A DNA stretch of 64,000 bases from CAVVST01 sp963750995 (GTDB taxonomy: Bacteria > Acidobacteriota > Vicinamibacteria > Vicinamibacterales > UBA2999): the NCBI GenBank assembly GCA_963750995.1, contig CAVVST010000005.1:248001-312000 (forward strand), read 5' to 3'. Of this stretch, positions 30,123 to 39,627 are shown one piece after another. Under the pieces are notes generated by a model. The model had not been told where the DNA came from and ran no database searches. It saw nothing but the letters and a program-made list of their open reading frames with translations. How positions within the stretch are numbered: position 1 is the first letter of the stretch; every line of letters starts with the position of its first letter. The translations under genes and the position numbers were made by a program.

Positions 30123-30533
30123 ATGAAACCTTGGAGCGCATGTCGGTTCATGGCCGCGGTCGTGATCGCGCTCGTGACGGCGCCGGCGGCCGTCGCACAC
30201 CACGCGATCCAGGCCGAGTACGAAATGAGCAAGACCGGGTCATTCTCCGGCGTCATGACCCGGTTTGCGATGATCAATCCGCACTGCCGCTGGTTCTTCG
30301 AGGAGACCACGGCCGACGGGACGAAGGTTACGTGGGAAATGTCGGGTGCGGGACCGGGCGCCCTGCGCGCCGCCGGGCTGGTCAGGATCTTTCAAATTGG
30401 CTCGACCTACGAGGTGACCTTCGCACCGGCGAAGAACGGCGCGCGGGTCGGGCGGGTACGGACGATGAAGGGGCCCGACGGAAAAGTGATCACCTTGTTC
30501 CACGAGGATCCAACCAACCCGCTGAATAACTGA
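30123..30533 (+). CDS. DUF6152 family protein
   Basis: A 136-residue exported protein: signal peptide ending APAAVA, mature start HHAIQAEYEM, then GVMTRFAMINPHCRWFF, VTWEMSGAG and RVRTMKGPDGK. All landmarks of the family are present, including the two N-terminal histidines and the NPH motif. The ATG at 30123 is preceded by GAGGAAC and a REP hairpin. The next gene, across the REP array, is a DGRPH-family gene, repeating the DUF6152/DGRPH association. The function is unknown. Confidence 0.82.
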   Translation: MKPWSACRFMAAVVIALVTAPAAVAHHAIQAEYEMSKTGSFSGVMTRFAMINPHCRWFFEETTADGTKVTWEMSGAGPGALRAAGLVRIFQIGSTYEVTFAPAKNGARVGRVRTMKGPDGKVITLFHEDPTNPLNN

Positions 30534-30538
30534 TTCGG

Positions 30539-30793
30539 GTCCGGCTAAAGCCGGACACTACGTACGCATCATCGTAGTGTCCGGCTTTAGCCGGACCCGA
30601 CGTACGCATCATCGTAGTGTCCGGCTTTAGCCGGACCCGACGTACGTATCATCGTAGTGTCCGGCTTTAGCCGGACCCGACGTACGCATCGTAGTGTCCG
30701 GCTTTAGCCGGACCCGACGTACGTATCATCGTAGTGTCCGGCTTTAGCCGGACCCGACGTACGCATCATCGTAGTGTCCGGCTTTAGCCGGAC
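30539..30793 (+). repeat. Tandem REP array, seven units
   Basis: One minus-oriented unit at 30539-30562, then six plus-oriented units starting at 30573, 30613, 30653, 30690, 30730 and 30770. Spacing is 40 bases except one 37-base step. All have the GTCCGGC-TTTA-GCCGGAC hairpin and GTAG foot, and the spacers are near-identical (CCGACGTACGCATCAT, with a C/T variant). It fills the whole gap between two genes and ends directly before the GGGGGA ribosome-binding site of the next one. Confidence 0.92.
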
Positions 30794-30805
30794 CGGGGGA
30801 TAACG

Positions 30806-31621
30806 ATGTATCGAGGCATTCGCAGGAACGCGACCATCACCGTTGTTGTGGCGGCGGCGCTGTGGTTGATGCCCGCAGACGCGACGATGCAGCAGTCCAG
30901 GCCGGATTTCAGCGGACTGTGGGTCGGCGGCGGCGCCGCGGGCCTGGTTCCCGACGCGAAAGGCAACGTCACGTTCCTTCAACAGGGACGCCCATGTCAC
31001 CCCGGGCAGGAGTGCAAGCCCGGGATCAATTTCGAGCGCGACAGCGGCGTCAGGCAGCGCATGAGCCCGAACCTTCCGTTGTACAAGCCGGAGTTCTGGG
31101 AGAAGGTGCAGGACCTGGACGTGAATGGCAATTTCAAGGACCCGGAGATCAAGTGCTACCCGCCGGGCCTGCCGCGGATCGGCGCGCCCAGCAAGATCGT
31201 GCAGACCGCGAACGAGATCATCTTTCTCTACCAGGCCCACAACACCTTTCGCGTGATCCCGATTGACGGCCGTCCCCACGATCCGATCCGCTCGCAGGAC
31301 CTGACGTACTACGGCGACTCGGTCGGCACCTGGGAAGGCGACACGCTGGTGATCGACAGCGTCGGGTTCACCGACGAGAGCTGGCTCGCGTGGCCCGGTT
31401 ACTTCCATACGAACAACATGCGGGTCGTCGAACGGCTGCGCCGCGAGGGCAATGCGCTGACATGGCAGGCGACCATCCACGATCCGGAAGTCCTGGCGCA
31501 GCCGTGGACCATGAGCCCCGTCAGGAGAACCTTGAATCCCGATCCGAAGGCGCTGCTGGTCGAGGATCTGCCGTGCGAGGATCGGGACGCTGACCACATC
31601 GCCACGCGCGAGCGCGGATAG
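30806..31621 (+). CDS. Exported DGRPH/WEGDTLV-family protein
   Basis: A 271-residue protein with a signal peptide (MYRGIRRNATITVVVAAALWLM...) and mature opening PDFSGLWVGG. The core reads VIPIDGRPHDP then VGTWEGDTLVIDSVGF, followed by MRVVERLRREGN and IHDPEVLAQPWT, the most typical version of this family in the window. Four Cys (two in a CHPGQEC pair, one in KCYPPG and one near the end) could form disulphides. The ribosome-binding site GGGGGA lies directly behind the REP array. It is probably periplasmic; the function is unknown. A DUF6152 gene precedes it and a cytochrome fusion follows after four bases. Confidence 0.8.
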   Translation: MYRGIRRNATITVVVAAALWLMPADATMQQSRPDFSGLWVGGGAAGLVPDAKGNVTFLQQGRPCHPGQECKPGINFERDSGVRQRMSPNLPLYKPEFWEKVQDLDVNGNFKDPEIKCYPPGLPRIGAPSKIVQTANEIIFLYQAHNTFRVIPIDGRPHDPIRSQDLTYYGDSVGTWEGDTLVIDSVGFTDESWLAWPGYFHTNNMRVVERLRREGNALTWQATIHDPEVLAQPWTMSPVRRTLNPDPKALLVEDLPCEDRDADHIATRERG

Positions 31622-31625
31622 GCCC

Positions 31626-33758
31626 GTGGCGTTCAAGGCTGCCGCTGCCGCGCTGGTGGCATGCCTCGTCGGCGTCGGGCTGTCAGCCAGGCAGGCAGCG
31701 GCGCCGCAGCAGCCGCCGATGGCGGAGAACGTCTACCTCAACATACAGGTCCTCAAGGGCATCCCGGTCGATCAGTTCAACGACACGATGGGGATGTTCT
31801 CCTCGGCTCTGCTTCTCGATTGCGTCGGCTGCCACGATCCGAAGATCACGTCAGACCCGAAAGCGTTCGCGACGCCGACGCCGCGCATCCAGCGCGCGCG
31901 CCAGATGGTCGTCATGATGAACGCCCTCAACCGGATGTACTTCGGCGGCCAGCAGAGGGTCACCTGCTTCACCTGCCACGGCGGCGACCCCCAACCGGAA
32001 ATGTCGCCGAGCCTCAGGCTGCAATACGGTGAACTCGTCAACGATCCTTCGTCGTTCAAGTTCTTTCCGGACGTCGCCGCGCCGCCGGCCGAAAAAATCC
32101 TGGCGAGATATCTGGACGCGCTCGGCGGCGCGCAGCGGCTCGCCGCGCTTTCGAGCTTCACCGGCACCGGCACCTATGTGGGGTTCGACACCAGCGAACA
32201 GGAAGTGCCGCTGCAGCTGTTTGCCCGTGCCCCGGACCAGCGCACCCTCATAGCCGACGCCGGGGCGATGGACATCGTCTGGACCCACGACGGCCGCCGC
32301 GCCTGGAAATATCAGCCGGATACGCCGATCCCGCTGGTTGAGCTCACCGGCTGGAGTCTCACCGGCTCCAGGGTCGATGCGATGACATTGTTTCCAGCGG
32401 GCATCCCGAAGGCATTCGCCGAGTGGCAGGTAGGCTACGCGGACATCGACGGCCGCCAGTTCGAGGTGCTGCGTGGCGCCAACCCTGGTGAGAGCCCGGT
32501 GAACCTGCACTTCGACGAGTCCGGGCTGCTCGTCCGACTCGTCCGCTGGACCCAGACCGGCGCGGGCCCCGTGCCCGTCCAGATCGACTACTCGGACTAC
32601 CGCGAGGTTGCGGGCGTCAAGATTCCTTTTCACTGGATTACGACCTGGACCAACGGGCAAACGACGGTTCAACTGAATGCGGTACAGCCCAACGTCCCGA
32701 TCGACGACGCGAAGTTTGATAGGCCCGGCGCCGCGCGCGCTGAACGCGGCGGCGTCGCCTATGCCGCCACCAGCAACGGCGTCTTCAAGACGACCAACGG
32801 CGGGATCGACTGGACCCCCGCCAACACCGGCCTCGCGGGCATCCCCGTATTTTCGCTGGCGATCGATCCAGCGATCCCGGCCACGCTCTACGCGGGAACC
32901 TTCGGCCGCGGCGTGTTCAAGAGCACCGACGCCGGAGGGCACTGGGTGCCGGCCAACGCCGGCCTCGACGACGATACCGTCCTGTCCTTGACGATCGATC
33001 CGATGCAGCCGGCCACGATCTATTCCGGGACGACGAGATCCACCACGTCCGCCATCGGGTCCGCCTTCATACCTGGCAGCGGGGTCATCAAGAGCACCAA
33101 TAACGGGGCATCATGGACACCCGCCAAGGGCGGATTACCGCGCGACGTGGTGACCGCACTCGCTGTCGATCCGTCGAATCCGGCCGTCCTCTACGCGGGC
33201 ACCGGCCGAGACGGAGTGTTCAAGACGAACAACGGCGGCCTGACGTGGACTCCGGCGAATGCCGGGATCAGCAACAGCGACATATCCCACCTCGTCGTCG
33301 ATCCCCTGAACCCGAACATCGTCTATGCCGGGATCGAGGGCTGCTCCGCCGGCTGTTCGGCTCCCGCGGGTGTCTACAAGAGCACCGACGGCGGAAAGAG
33401 CTGGATCAGCGCGAACGCAGGCCTTGCGGACGACTTGCAGGTGGTAGCGCTGACGATCGATCCCGCGAACCCACTGGTGCTCTACGCCGCGACGCGATTC
33501 AACGGCATCTTCAAGTCGAGCGACGCCGGGGGCACCTGGGCGTCGGTCAATCCGGCCCCGACAGGCACCATGTTCGCAATCGTACATTTCGCGCTGGTCG
33601 TCGATCCCGCCAATACGGGCACGCTGTACGCAGGCACCTTCGACGGCGTGCTCAAAACGACAGACGCGGGAAAGACCTGGGTCCCCTCAAACAGCGGCCT
33701 GCCCGCTTCAACCAGGGTTTTTGCCTTGGCTGTCGGAAGCGCGCCCGAGACGCAGTAG
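31626..33758 (+). CDS. Diheme cytochrome c / LolA-like / BNR-propeller fusion
   Basis: A 710-residue exported protein with a three-part layout. Residues 33-135 match the reaction-centre-type cytochrome c subunit fold seen across Acidobacteriota (NVYLNIQVLKGIPVDQF, then CVGCH at 66-70 and CFTCH at 114-118), so two c-type hemes are expected. Residues about 150-365 (ILARYLDALGGAQRLAALSSF ... DYREVAGVKIPFHW) look like a LolA-type lipoprotein-carrier fold. Residues about 370-705 hold BNR/sortilin-type blades, with repeated GVFKTTNGG..WTPANAG and P..PA.LYAGT..GVFK units. The start is a GTG four bases after the previous stop with no clear ribosome-binding site, suggesting translational coupling. Electron transfer linked to a binding propeller is inferred. 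Confidence 0.8.
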   Translation: MAFKAAAAALVACLVGVGLSARQAAAPQQPPMAENVYLNIQVLKGIPVDQFNDTMGMFSSALLLDCVGCHDPKITSDPKAFATPTPRIQRARQMVVMMNALNRMYFGGQQRVTCFTCHGGDPQPEMSPSLRLQYGELVNDPSSFKFFPDVAAPPAEKILARYLDALGGAQRLAALSSFTGTGTYVGFDTSEQEVPLQLFARAPDQRTLIADAGAMDIVWTHDGRRAWKYQPDTPIPLVELTGWSLTGSRVDAMTLFPAGIPKAFAEWQVGYADIDGRQFEVLRGANPGESPVNLHFDESGLLVRLVRWTQTGAGPVPVQIDYSDYREVAGVKIPFHWITTWTNGQTTVQLNAVQPNVPIDDAKFDRPGAARAERGGVAYAATSNGVFKTTNGGIDWTPANTGLAGIPVFSLAIDPAIPATLYAGTFGRGVFKSTDAGGHWVPANAGLDDDTVLSLTIDPMQPATIYSGTTRSTTSAIGSAFIPGSGVIKSTNNGASWTPAKGGLPRDVVTALAVDPSNPAVLYAGTGRDGVFKTNNGGLTWTPANAGISNSDISHLVVDPLNPNIVYAGIEGCSAGCSAPAGVYKSTDGGKSWISANAGLADDLQVVALTIDPANPLVLYAATRFNGIFKSSDAGGTWASVNPAPTGTMFAIVHFALVVDPANTGTLYAGTFDGVLKTTDAGKTWVPSNSGLPASTRVFALAVGSAPETQ

Positions 33759-33762
33759 CGTC

Positions 33763-33832
33763 AACCACGACGACACGACGAACACGACGCAGTTAGGTCG
33801 TGACCGTCGTGCACATCGTGCACGTCGTGGTT
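33763..33832. repeat. Inverted repeat, family B, between convergent genes
   Basis: AACCACGACG at 33763 and CGTCGTGGTT ending at 33832, with CACGACG/CGTCGTG pairing inside. It starts five bases after the cytochrome-fusion stop and ends 12 bases before the receptor's stop on the other strand. Confidence 0.78.
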
Positions 33833-33843
33833 TATTTCGGTCG

Positions 33844-36800
33844 TCAGAAGCTCGCGACGAGGGTGAACTTGACCAGCCGTCCCGGTGTGATTTGCACCGG
33901 CGTCCTGAACGCAGCGTAGGTCGCCGCTTCCAGCAGGACCGCATTGCTGTTAAGCGCGTTGAACAGGTCGACGCTCGCGGTCACACGACGCCCGGCGCCA
34001 AGGCTGATCACTTTGCCAAGCCGGAGATCGATCTGATTCAGTCGGTCGCCGTACAGGCTTCCCGGCTGAATGACGTTCACGTTGACGTTGGCGGCGTTGC
34101 CCGCCAGCGGCCGGCCCAGGCCCCCGATCGTCTGAACAGTCGCGCTCGGCACGGGCAACGTGGCGGTCAGCATCGGACCGGGAATGCTCTGGAACGCCGC
34201 CGCGAACTGTACCGCGACGCGGGGCACCATGTAAGTGCCAAACATCTTGAACTGATGCTGCCACCGCTCTTCCTGGTGACAGAACGGTCCGACCAGCGGA
34301 CCGTTGATATTCAGCAGCGCGCCCATGCCGGCGACCGTTGACGTTTCAGGAACCATCGACGCGATCTCACAGTTATCCGTCACCCGCCTCCCCGTGCTGT
34401 AGCCGCCCTGCACGACCGTGCCGGAGAGGCGCACGGCGGTCGTCGCGTCGATGCCGTGCCAGGTACTCGAACTGCCTCCCATAGTTGTCCGCCAGCCTCA
34501 CGTGGTTATTGGTCGGGAGCGAGGCCACGTCCGGGTTCGGGTCGTAGAACGGACCAATCCGCTGTCCGCTGAGCGGCAGGCGGGAGTCGGTGGGGACCAC
34601 CACGTAAAACGGGCTGTAATCCGAAGCGGCGGTCGCCAGGTTGTCGGTCGTGTTGAAGTTCCCGAACCATCGCCGGTAGTACCCCACGTCGACGGCGATC
34701 TTGCCAGGCACGAGCTCGTGCTGGACGCTGGTCGAGTACTCCCAGTTGTATTGCCGGTGACTCCACCCGAAGTCGACCTCGCGATCGTTGACCGTTCCGG
34801 ATGCGGTCTTGCCGAAGTTCGCGTTCGCGCCGGTCCACGCGCCGCAGATGTCGCCGCCGGATGCCGTCAGGTTCTGCGCGGCGGGGTTGGTCCAGTTGCA
34901 GTCGGGGTAGAAGTTGCCGTTGGAGTCGGTCCACGACCGCGTCGCCGTATCTGGTAGTACGAGACCGGGCTGCCGATGACGAGGTTGTTGACGCCGCTGA
35001 GCGACCGATCCTGGACATAGCGGTTCAGCGATGCTTTGACAGCCGTCTTGCCGGTCCCGAACACGTCCATCGCAAAGCCGAGGCGCGGATTGAGATCCCT
35101 CAGCCCAGTGAAGTCTGTCTTCGGAAACGTGATGTCTCGATTGGGCAGGAGCGGCGCGGGACCGTAATGCTGCTCGGGGGCGTAGGCGTTGATGGCGTCG
35201 AAGCGCAGTCCTCCGCTCACGGTCATGCGCTTGTGCGTCCACTTGTCCTGGACGAACGCCCCGAAGTCCATCGGGATATTCGTGTAGGGCCCGGTCGGAT
35301 CCGAGTTGACGGCGAAGGCGGTCGGCACCCCCCTGGTAAACGTGTAGCTCGTGAGTGGATTGAGACTCGCGTTGATCTGCTTGGCGTCGCCCCAATTGTC
35401 ATTGATTCCTGCTTTGAACGCGTGGGCTCCGGTCACGTAGGTCATGGCGAACGATGTGTTCGTATAGTGCTTCGGCGACCAGCTCGGGAATGCATTCGAG
35501 CCGTGGTACGTAGTCACGCCGAGGTAACTCGGCGGCGGAGACTGCTCGATCACCTGCACTCCCTTCAAGGTCGTGTTTCCATAGCACTGATGGTCAGTGC
35601 CGCACGCCACCAGGTTGGATCGTTCCACCAGCACCGCGACCCCGGCTTCGAGGAGCAGGCGATTGGTGACCGGCGATGACCAGGTGATCAGGCTCTGGTT
35701 GCTGGGAGAAAAGAATCGGGCGGCTCCCGACTCGGGAGCGTTGCTGGTGGACATCGGGCAGTTGCAGCGGGTCTTCGTGTTGAACGAGGCGGTGACCTTG
35801 TTTCTCGAGCTCACCTGCATCGTCAGGCGTCCTTCTGCGATGCGCAGCGGATTGCCGTTGATGAGCGGCTTGCTCAGGTCCGGCACGTATTGCCACTGTG
35901 TCGGGTCGTTGCCAAAGAGGTTGGCATAAACGGTCTTGAAGTTCTGGGCATCCTGAACGCGCCCGGTCACGAAGAACCACAGCCTATCCCGCTTGATCGG
36001 TCCACCGAAGCCCGCCGCCACGTCGAACAGCTTCTTCAGCTTCGGTACGCCCGACACGCCACGGGACGCCAACTCCTCATCGACGTTGCCGCTCTGGAAT
36101 CTTCCGCTCGTGCCCGTGAGGAAGAACTCGCCGTTGAACCGGTTGCCGCCGTCTTTGGGGACCATGTTGATCCGGACGCCGCCGAGCGGCATCTGGGCGT
36201 CAGCGCCCGAGGTGTCGATCTGCACCTCCTGCATGCCAGGCATGTTCGGGCCGACCTGCGCCACCCCACCCGTTGCCCCGGAGACGCTGACGCCGTTCAC
36301 GAACATCCGCTGGTCGCGGAACCGGCTGCCATGCGCCACCAACTGTGCGCCCGTGTCACCGGCCGAACCACCGACGTCCTGCGCGGTGCCGGTGCACCCT
36401 CCCGCGCACGAGACGGTGATTCCGGCGATCAGCGTCCCGATGTTGGCGTAGTACATCCCGGTCGGCACGGCGTCGATGATCTCGTCAGTCAGCACGCGCT
36501 GCCTGGTGGTGCTCTGCACGTCGACGATGGGCGCTTCGCCGGTCACGGTGAGCGACTCCTCGAGGGCGCCAACCTTGAGCTCGGCGTTCACCGTGGCTGT
36601 GAAACTCCCCGTCAGCTCGATCCCGTCGCGGACAAGCGTGCTGAAGCCGGGAAGCGTAAACGTGACGGTATACACGCCTGGCCCAAGGCTCACGATTCGA
36701 TACTGGCCGGATCCATCCGACACGACCTCGCGCTGCTTCTCGATGAGCGCGGGACTGCTCGCATGGACGGTGACCCCGGGGAGGACCGCCCCCGATGCAT

Positions 36801-36912
36801 CTCTGACGACTCCGGTAATCGAAGCTTCTCCCTGTGCATGGGCCGTGGAAGGCCAAAGAGCGACGGCGAACAGGGCGGTGAGAACAGTGCGACGAATGGC
36901 GCATGTGGTCAT
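33844..36912 (-). pseudogene. TonB-dependent receptor, Oar-like (two frameshifts)
   Basis: About 1020 residues: signal peptide (MTTCAIRRTVLTALFAVAL...AQG), regulatory-like domain (SITGVVRDASGAVLPGVTV), plug (VQSTTRQRVLTDEIIDAVPTG), GGVRINMVPKDGGN and a barrel ending VKFTLVASF. Two breaks occur: at 34953-34954 one C is missing on the coding strand (SYYP-DTATRSWTD), and at 34462-34463 one C is extra (GRQFEYWHGIDATT). Correcting both gives a continuous receptor. It starts seven bases after the stop of the amidohydrolase gene at 36920, so the two are an operon. Internal Cys residues (SCAGGC, TRCNC and ACGTDHQC) are more frequent than in the other receptors. Confidence 0.82.
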
Positions 36913-36919
36913 GACGTGA

Positions 36920-38269
36920 TCACCGTCCACCCAGGTCAGGCCTGGGCATTGGATTGACGAACCGTGGATCGTAGGAGGTGTCGAGCACCTGGCCATCCTT
37001 GATGACCATGCGGACATTCTTCGTCGCCGCGATGTCGGCCAGGGGATTTCCTTCGATCACCGTGAAATCCGCCAGCTTGCCCGCTTCGACCGATCCAAGG
37101 TCTTTGCCCTGCCCGATCGATTCGGCGGCCCAGAGTGTCGCACCCTGAAGGGCTTTCATCGGCGGAACACCCATGTCCGCGAGCATCTGCATTTCGTAGT
37201 GAAGACTCAGGCCGGGCAGCCATCCCGCATCCGGCCCGGCCAGCACCTTACCGCCAGCTGCCGCATACCTTCTGACAAACTCCGCGGTTCGCCGGTATCC
37301 CTCGGCGTCCGCCTCGCGCCCGGGTAGCTGCGTCCAGGACAGACGGACACTCTCGGGAACAAACGCCAGCCCTGAATCTCTGATCATGTCCTTCGCCGCA
37401 TTCGCCCATTCCTGACCCCGCGGCGTGGAACTTCTCCAGCGGCCCACCGCCGTGGGATTCAGGAAGACACGTTCACGCACCATCAGCTGGATCAACGGCT
37501 CGAATCTGTTCGTGTCCATCAGCCGTTCGGGGCTTGCTACACCCTTCTTCAGGATCTCCGGCCCCATCTCCTCGAGGATGGCCCGGCCGAGCGTGTCGGT
37601 ATGCTCCATGTCCTTGAGACCGCCGATCTCGACCGCCTTGCGAATGTTCTGCGAGTGTCCGACGACAGGCACGCCCGTTTGTGCGGCCTCATCGGTGATC
37701 GCCCGCAGCTGCTCGAGCGTCAGATTGAGATCGACTTTGATCATGTCGACACCCCTGGCGATGAGACCTCGCACATACAACCTCGCCTCGTCGGGGGTTC
37801 CCAGACGATGGCTGATTCCGGTTTCCTCCGCCTCGGGTCCTGCGGCGGCTGTGCCGGACACGTAAAGCCTCGGGCCCTTTATCTGGCCGCTCTTCAGGGC
37901 TGCGCGCTGCCCGATAATCCAGTCTGTGTAGTTATTGGTGTCGCCGACCGTCGTCACGCCGTACCGCAGGAAAAGCGGCGGCATGTAATCCCGAAGATGA
38001 ATGTGTGGATCGATCAGCCCGGGAAGAATCGTTCTCCCCTCCGCCCTGACGACCCTGGCGGCTTGCGGGTAGGATAGCTGTCCTCGGACGCCCACTGATT
38101 TGATCCGGGATCCTTCAATGACCACGACCGCGTCATTGATCGGCGCTCCTCCTTTGCCATCGATCAGGGTTCCGCCCTCGAGCACCAGGGTCGGAACCTG
38201 GGCGTCAGCCAGGAACGACAGGAGCAGCGTTGCGATCACACATACGCAAAAAGCCCCGGCACGATTCAT
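36920..38269 (-). CDS. Exported amidohydrolase
   Basis: A 449-residue amidohydrolase-superfamily protein with a signal peptide (MNRAGAFCVCVIATLLLSFLADAQ). GLIDPHIHLRD gives the HxH metal site; further features are VDMIKVDLN (where other members have the carboxylated lysine or its substitute), VPVVGHSQN, LKDMEHTD, LAGPDAGW (metal aspartate) and the C-terminal VEAGKLADFTVIEGNPL. The ATG at 38269 has AGGAGA eight bases upstream. The receptor gene follows after seven bases, so this is the enzyme of a receptor/hydrolase operon. Likely a periplasmic cyclic-amide or dipeptide hydrolase; the substrate is unknown. Confidence 0.85.
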   Translation of the reverse strand: MNRAGAFCVCVIATLLLSFLADAQVPTLVLEGGTLIDGKGGAPINDAVVVIEGSRIKSVGVRGQLSYPQAARVVRAEGRTILPGLIDPHIHLRDYMPPLFLRYGVTTVGDTNNYTDWIIGQRAALKSGQIKGPRLYVSGTAAAGPEAEETGISHRLGTPDEARLYVRGLIARGVDMIKVDLNLTLEQLRAITDEAAQTGVPVVGHSQNIRKAVEIGGLKDMEHTDTLGRAILEEMGPEILKKGVASPERLMDTNRFEPLIQLMVRERVFLNPTAVGRWRSSTPRGQEWANAAKDMIRDSGLAFVPESVRLSWTQLPGREADAEGYRRTAEFVRRYAAAGGKVLAGPDAGWLPGLSLHYEMQMLADMGVPPMKALQGATLWAAESIGQGKDLGSVEAGKLADFTVIEGNPLADIAATKNVRMVIKDGQVLDTSYDPRFVNPMPRPDLGGR

Positions 38270-38429
38270 GGAAAAGTCTCCTGTCGAAGGTCGCACGGGG
38301 AATCGAGGCGCACATTCTAACGGGTCTCTAACGGGCGCGATACGGGCCGTTGACAGGGGCCGATCCTTGAGGCTATGGTTGCCGCGGGCCTCGGAAACCC
38401 TCAGGAAAACTCAACGGCGGAGCGAACAA

Positions 38430-39152
38430 ATGAGGCAGATAGTCGCGCTTTTTGTCATCCTTTTCGGCTGCGCCTGGGCGCCGCTCGACGCCCAGCGGCC
38501 CGAGACGCCGGAGACGCCGCCGGGCGCATCGGGCCTGCCGGACCTGTCCGGCATCTGGCACCGGAAAGGCCCGCTCAACGGCAAGCCGAATCCGGCCGCC
38601 GTGCCGACGAACCGGGCCGCCGGCTTCGAGAAGGCGCTCGACGACGCCTTCAACCCGACCTACGACTGCAGCGCCACGCCGATTCCGGGCCTGATTAACG
38701 ACAACTACGACTTCCAGATCATGCAGCTGCCCGACCGCGTGATCATCTACTACGAGAAGATGGACATCATTCGCACCATCTGGCTCGAAGGTCACGATCA
38801 TCCGACACCGGCGAAGAACGACTACACGAACCAGGGGCACTCCGTCGGGCGATGGGAAGACGACCGCCTCATCGTCGAGACGACCAAGTTTGCGTTCGAT
38901 CCCAGAGGCTTCAGCGCGAATCGGTGGGTTCCCGGGTCCACGCTGAAGAAGATGACCGAGCGCTACTGGCGCGAGGGCAATACGTTGAAACTGGATTCCG
39001 TCACCGAGGATCCCCTCTCGCTGAAGCAGCCGTACCGCTACGGCTTCGAATGGTCAGTCCGGACGGAACCACTGACGAAGTACGATTGCGACCCCGAAGA
39101 CTCGCGGTGGGGCGCGCAATGGCACAAGTCGATCTACCCGCCCGATAAATAG
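38430..39152 (+). CDS. Exported DGRPH-family protein, variant core
   Basis: A 240-residue protein with a signal peptide (MRQIVALFVILFGCAWAPLDAQ). It opens with LPDLSGIWHRKGPLNG and has the variant core WLEGHDHPTP then VGRWEDDRLIVETTKF, where DGRPH becomes EGHDH. The C-terminal part has MTERYWREGNTLKLDSVTEDP, like the other members. CGGAG lies before the ATG at 38430. A DUF6152 gene follows after 25 bases, so the pair is probably co-transcribed. The function is unknown; the substitution suggests a different ligand or loss of a conserved contact. Confidence 0.78.
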   Translation: MRQIVALFVILFGCAWAPLDAQRPETPETPPGASGLPDLSGIWHRKGPLNGKPNPAAVPTNRAAGFEKALDDAFNPTYDCSATPIPGLINDNYDFQIMQLPDRVIIYYEKMDIIRTIWLEGHDHPTPAKNDYTNQGHSVGRWEDDRLIVETTKFAFDPRGFSANRWVPGSTLKKMTERYWREGNTLKLDSVTEDPLSLKQPYRYGFEWSVRTEPLTKYDCDPEDSRWGAQWHKSIYPPDK

Positions 39153-39177
39153 CGTCAGCGATCATGAGGGCTACGGA

Positions 39178-39588
39178 ATGACACGCTGGTTACCTACTCT
39201 CGCACTCGTTGCTATCGGACTCGTCTCGGCCGGCGACGTGTTCGCCCATCACTCCACGGGGTACTACTCCAAGGAGCAGAAGGATTTCGTCAAGCTCCAG
39301 GGCAAGGTCGTAAAGTGGGAATACCGAAGTCCGCACAGCCAGCTCTATGTCGAAGCCGCCGACAAGGACGGCAAGCTCGTGGTCTGGCGCTTCGAAACCA
39401 CTCCGGCGGCGTGGCTCCTGCGCGAAGGGGTTACGAAAGAATCGATCAACGTCGGCGATCAGGTGACCGTCGAAGGGTTCCCGATTCCGGGCCAGCCATT
39501 CGCCTGGCTCGGCATGGTCACCAAGGCTGACGGGACCCGGCTGCGGCCCCAGCGATCGTCCGCGACACCCGACTGGTGGAATCCATAA
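39178..39588 (+). CDS. DUF6152 family protein
   Basis: A 136-residue exported protein: signal peptide ending GDVFA, mature start HHSTGYYSKE. GKVVKWEYRSPHSQLYV keeps the PH motif with Ser for Asn, then VVWRFET, GVTKESINVGDQVTVEGFPI and a short C-terminal tail ending DWWNP. GAGGG lies before the ATG. It is the partner of the DGRPH-family gene just upstream and is followed after 39 bases by a receptor gene. The function is unknown. Confidence 0.85.
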   Translation: MTRWLPTLALVAIGLVSAGDVFAHHSTGYYSKEQKDFVKLQGKVVKWEYRSPHSQLYVEAADKDGKLVVWRFETTPAAWLLREGVTKESINVGDQVTVEGFPIPGQPFAWLGMVTKADGTRLRPQRSSATPDWWNP

Positions 39589-39627
39589 CTTACCGCTAAC
39601 CCAGACTCACCCCCGGGGTGGAGGTCC

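Noticed and set aside
30539..30793. Possible CRISPR array (24-base repeats, 16-base spacers)
   Set aside because: The spacers are almost identical to one another and the repeats are GTAG-foot hairpins found singly and in pairs elsewhere in the window. There are no cas genes. It is a tandem REP array.
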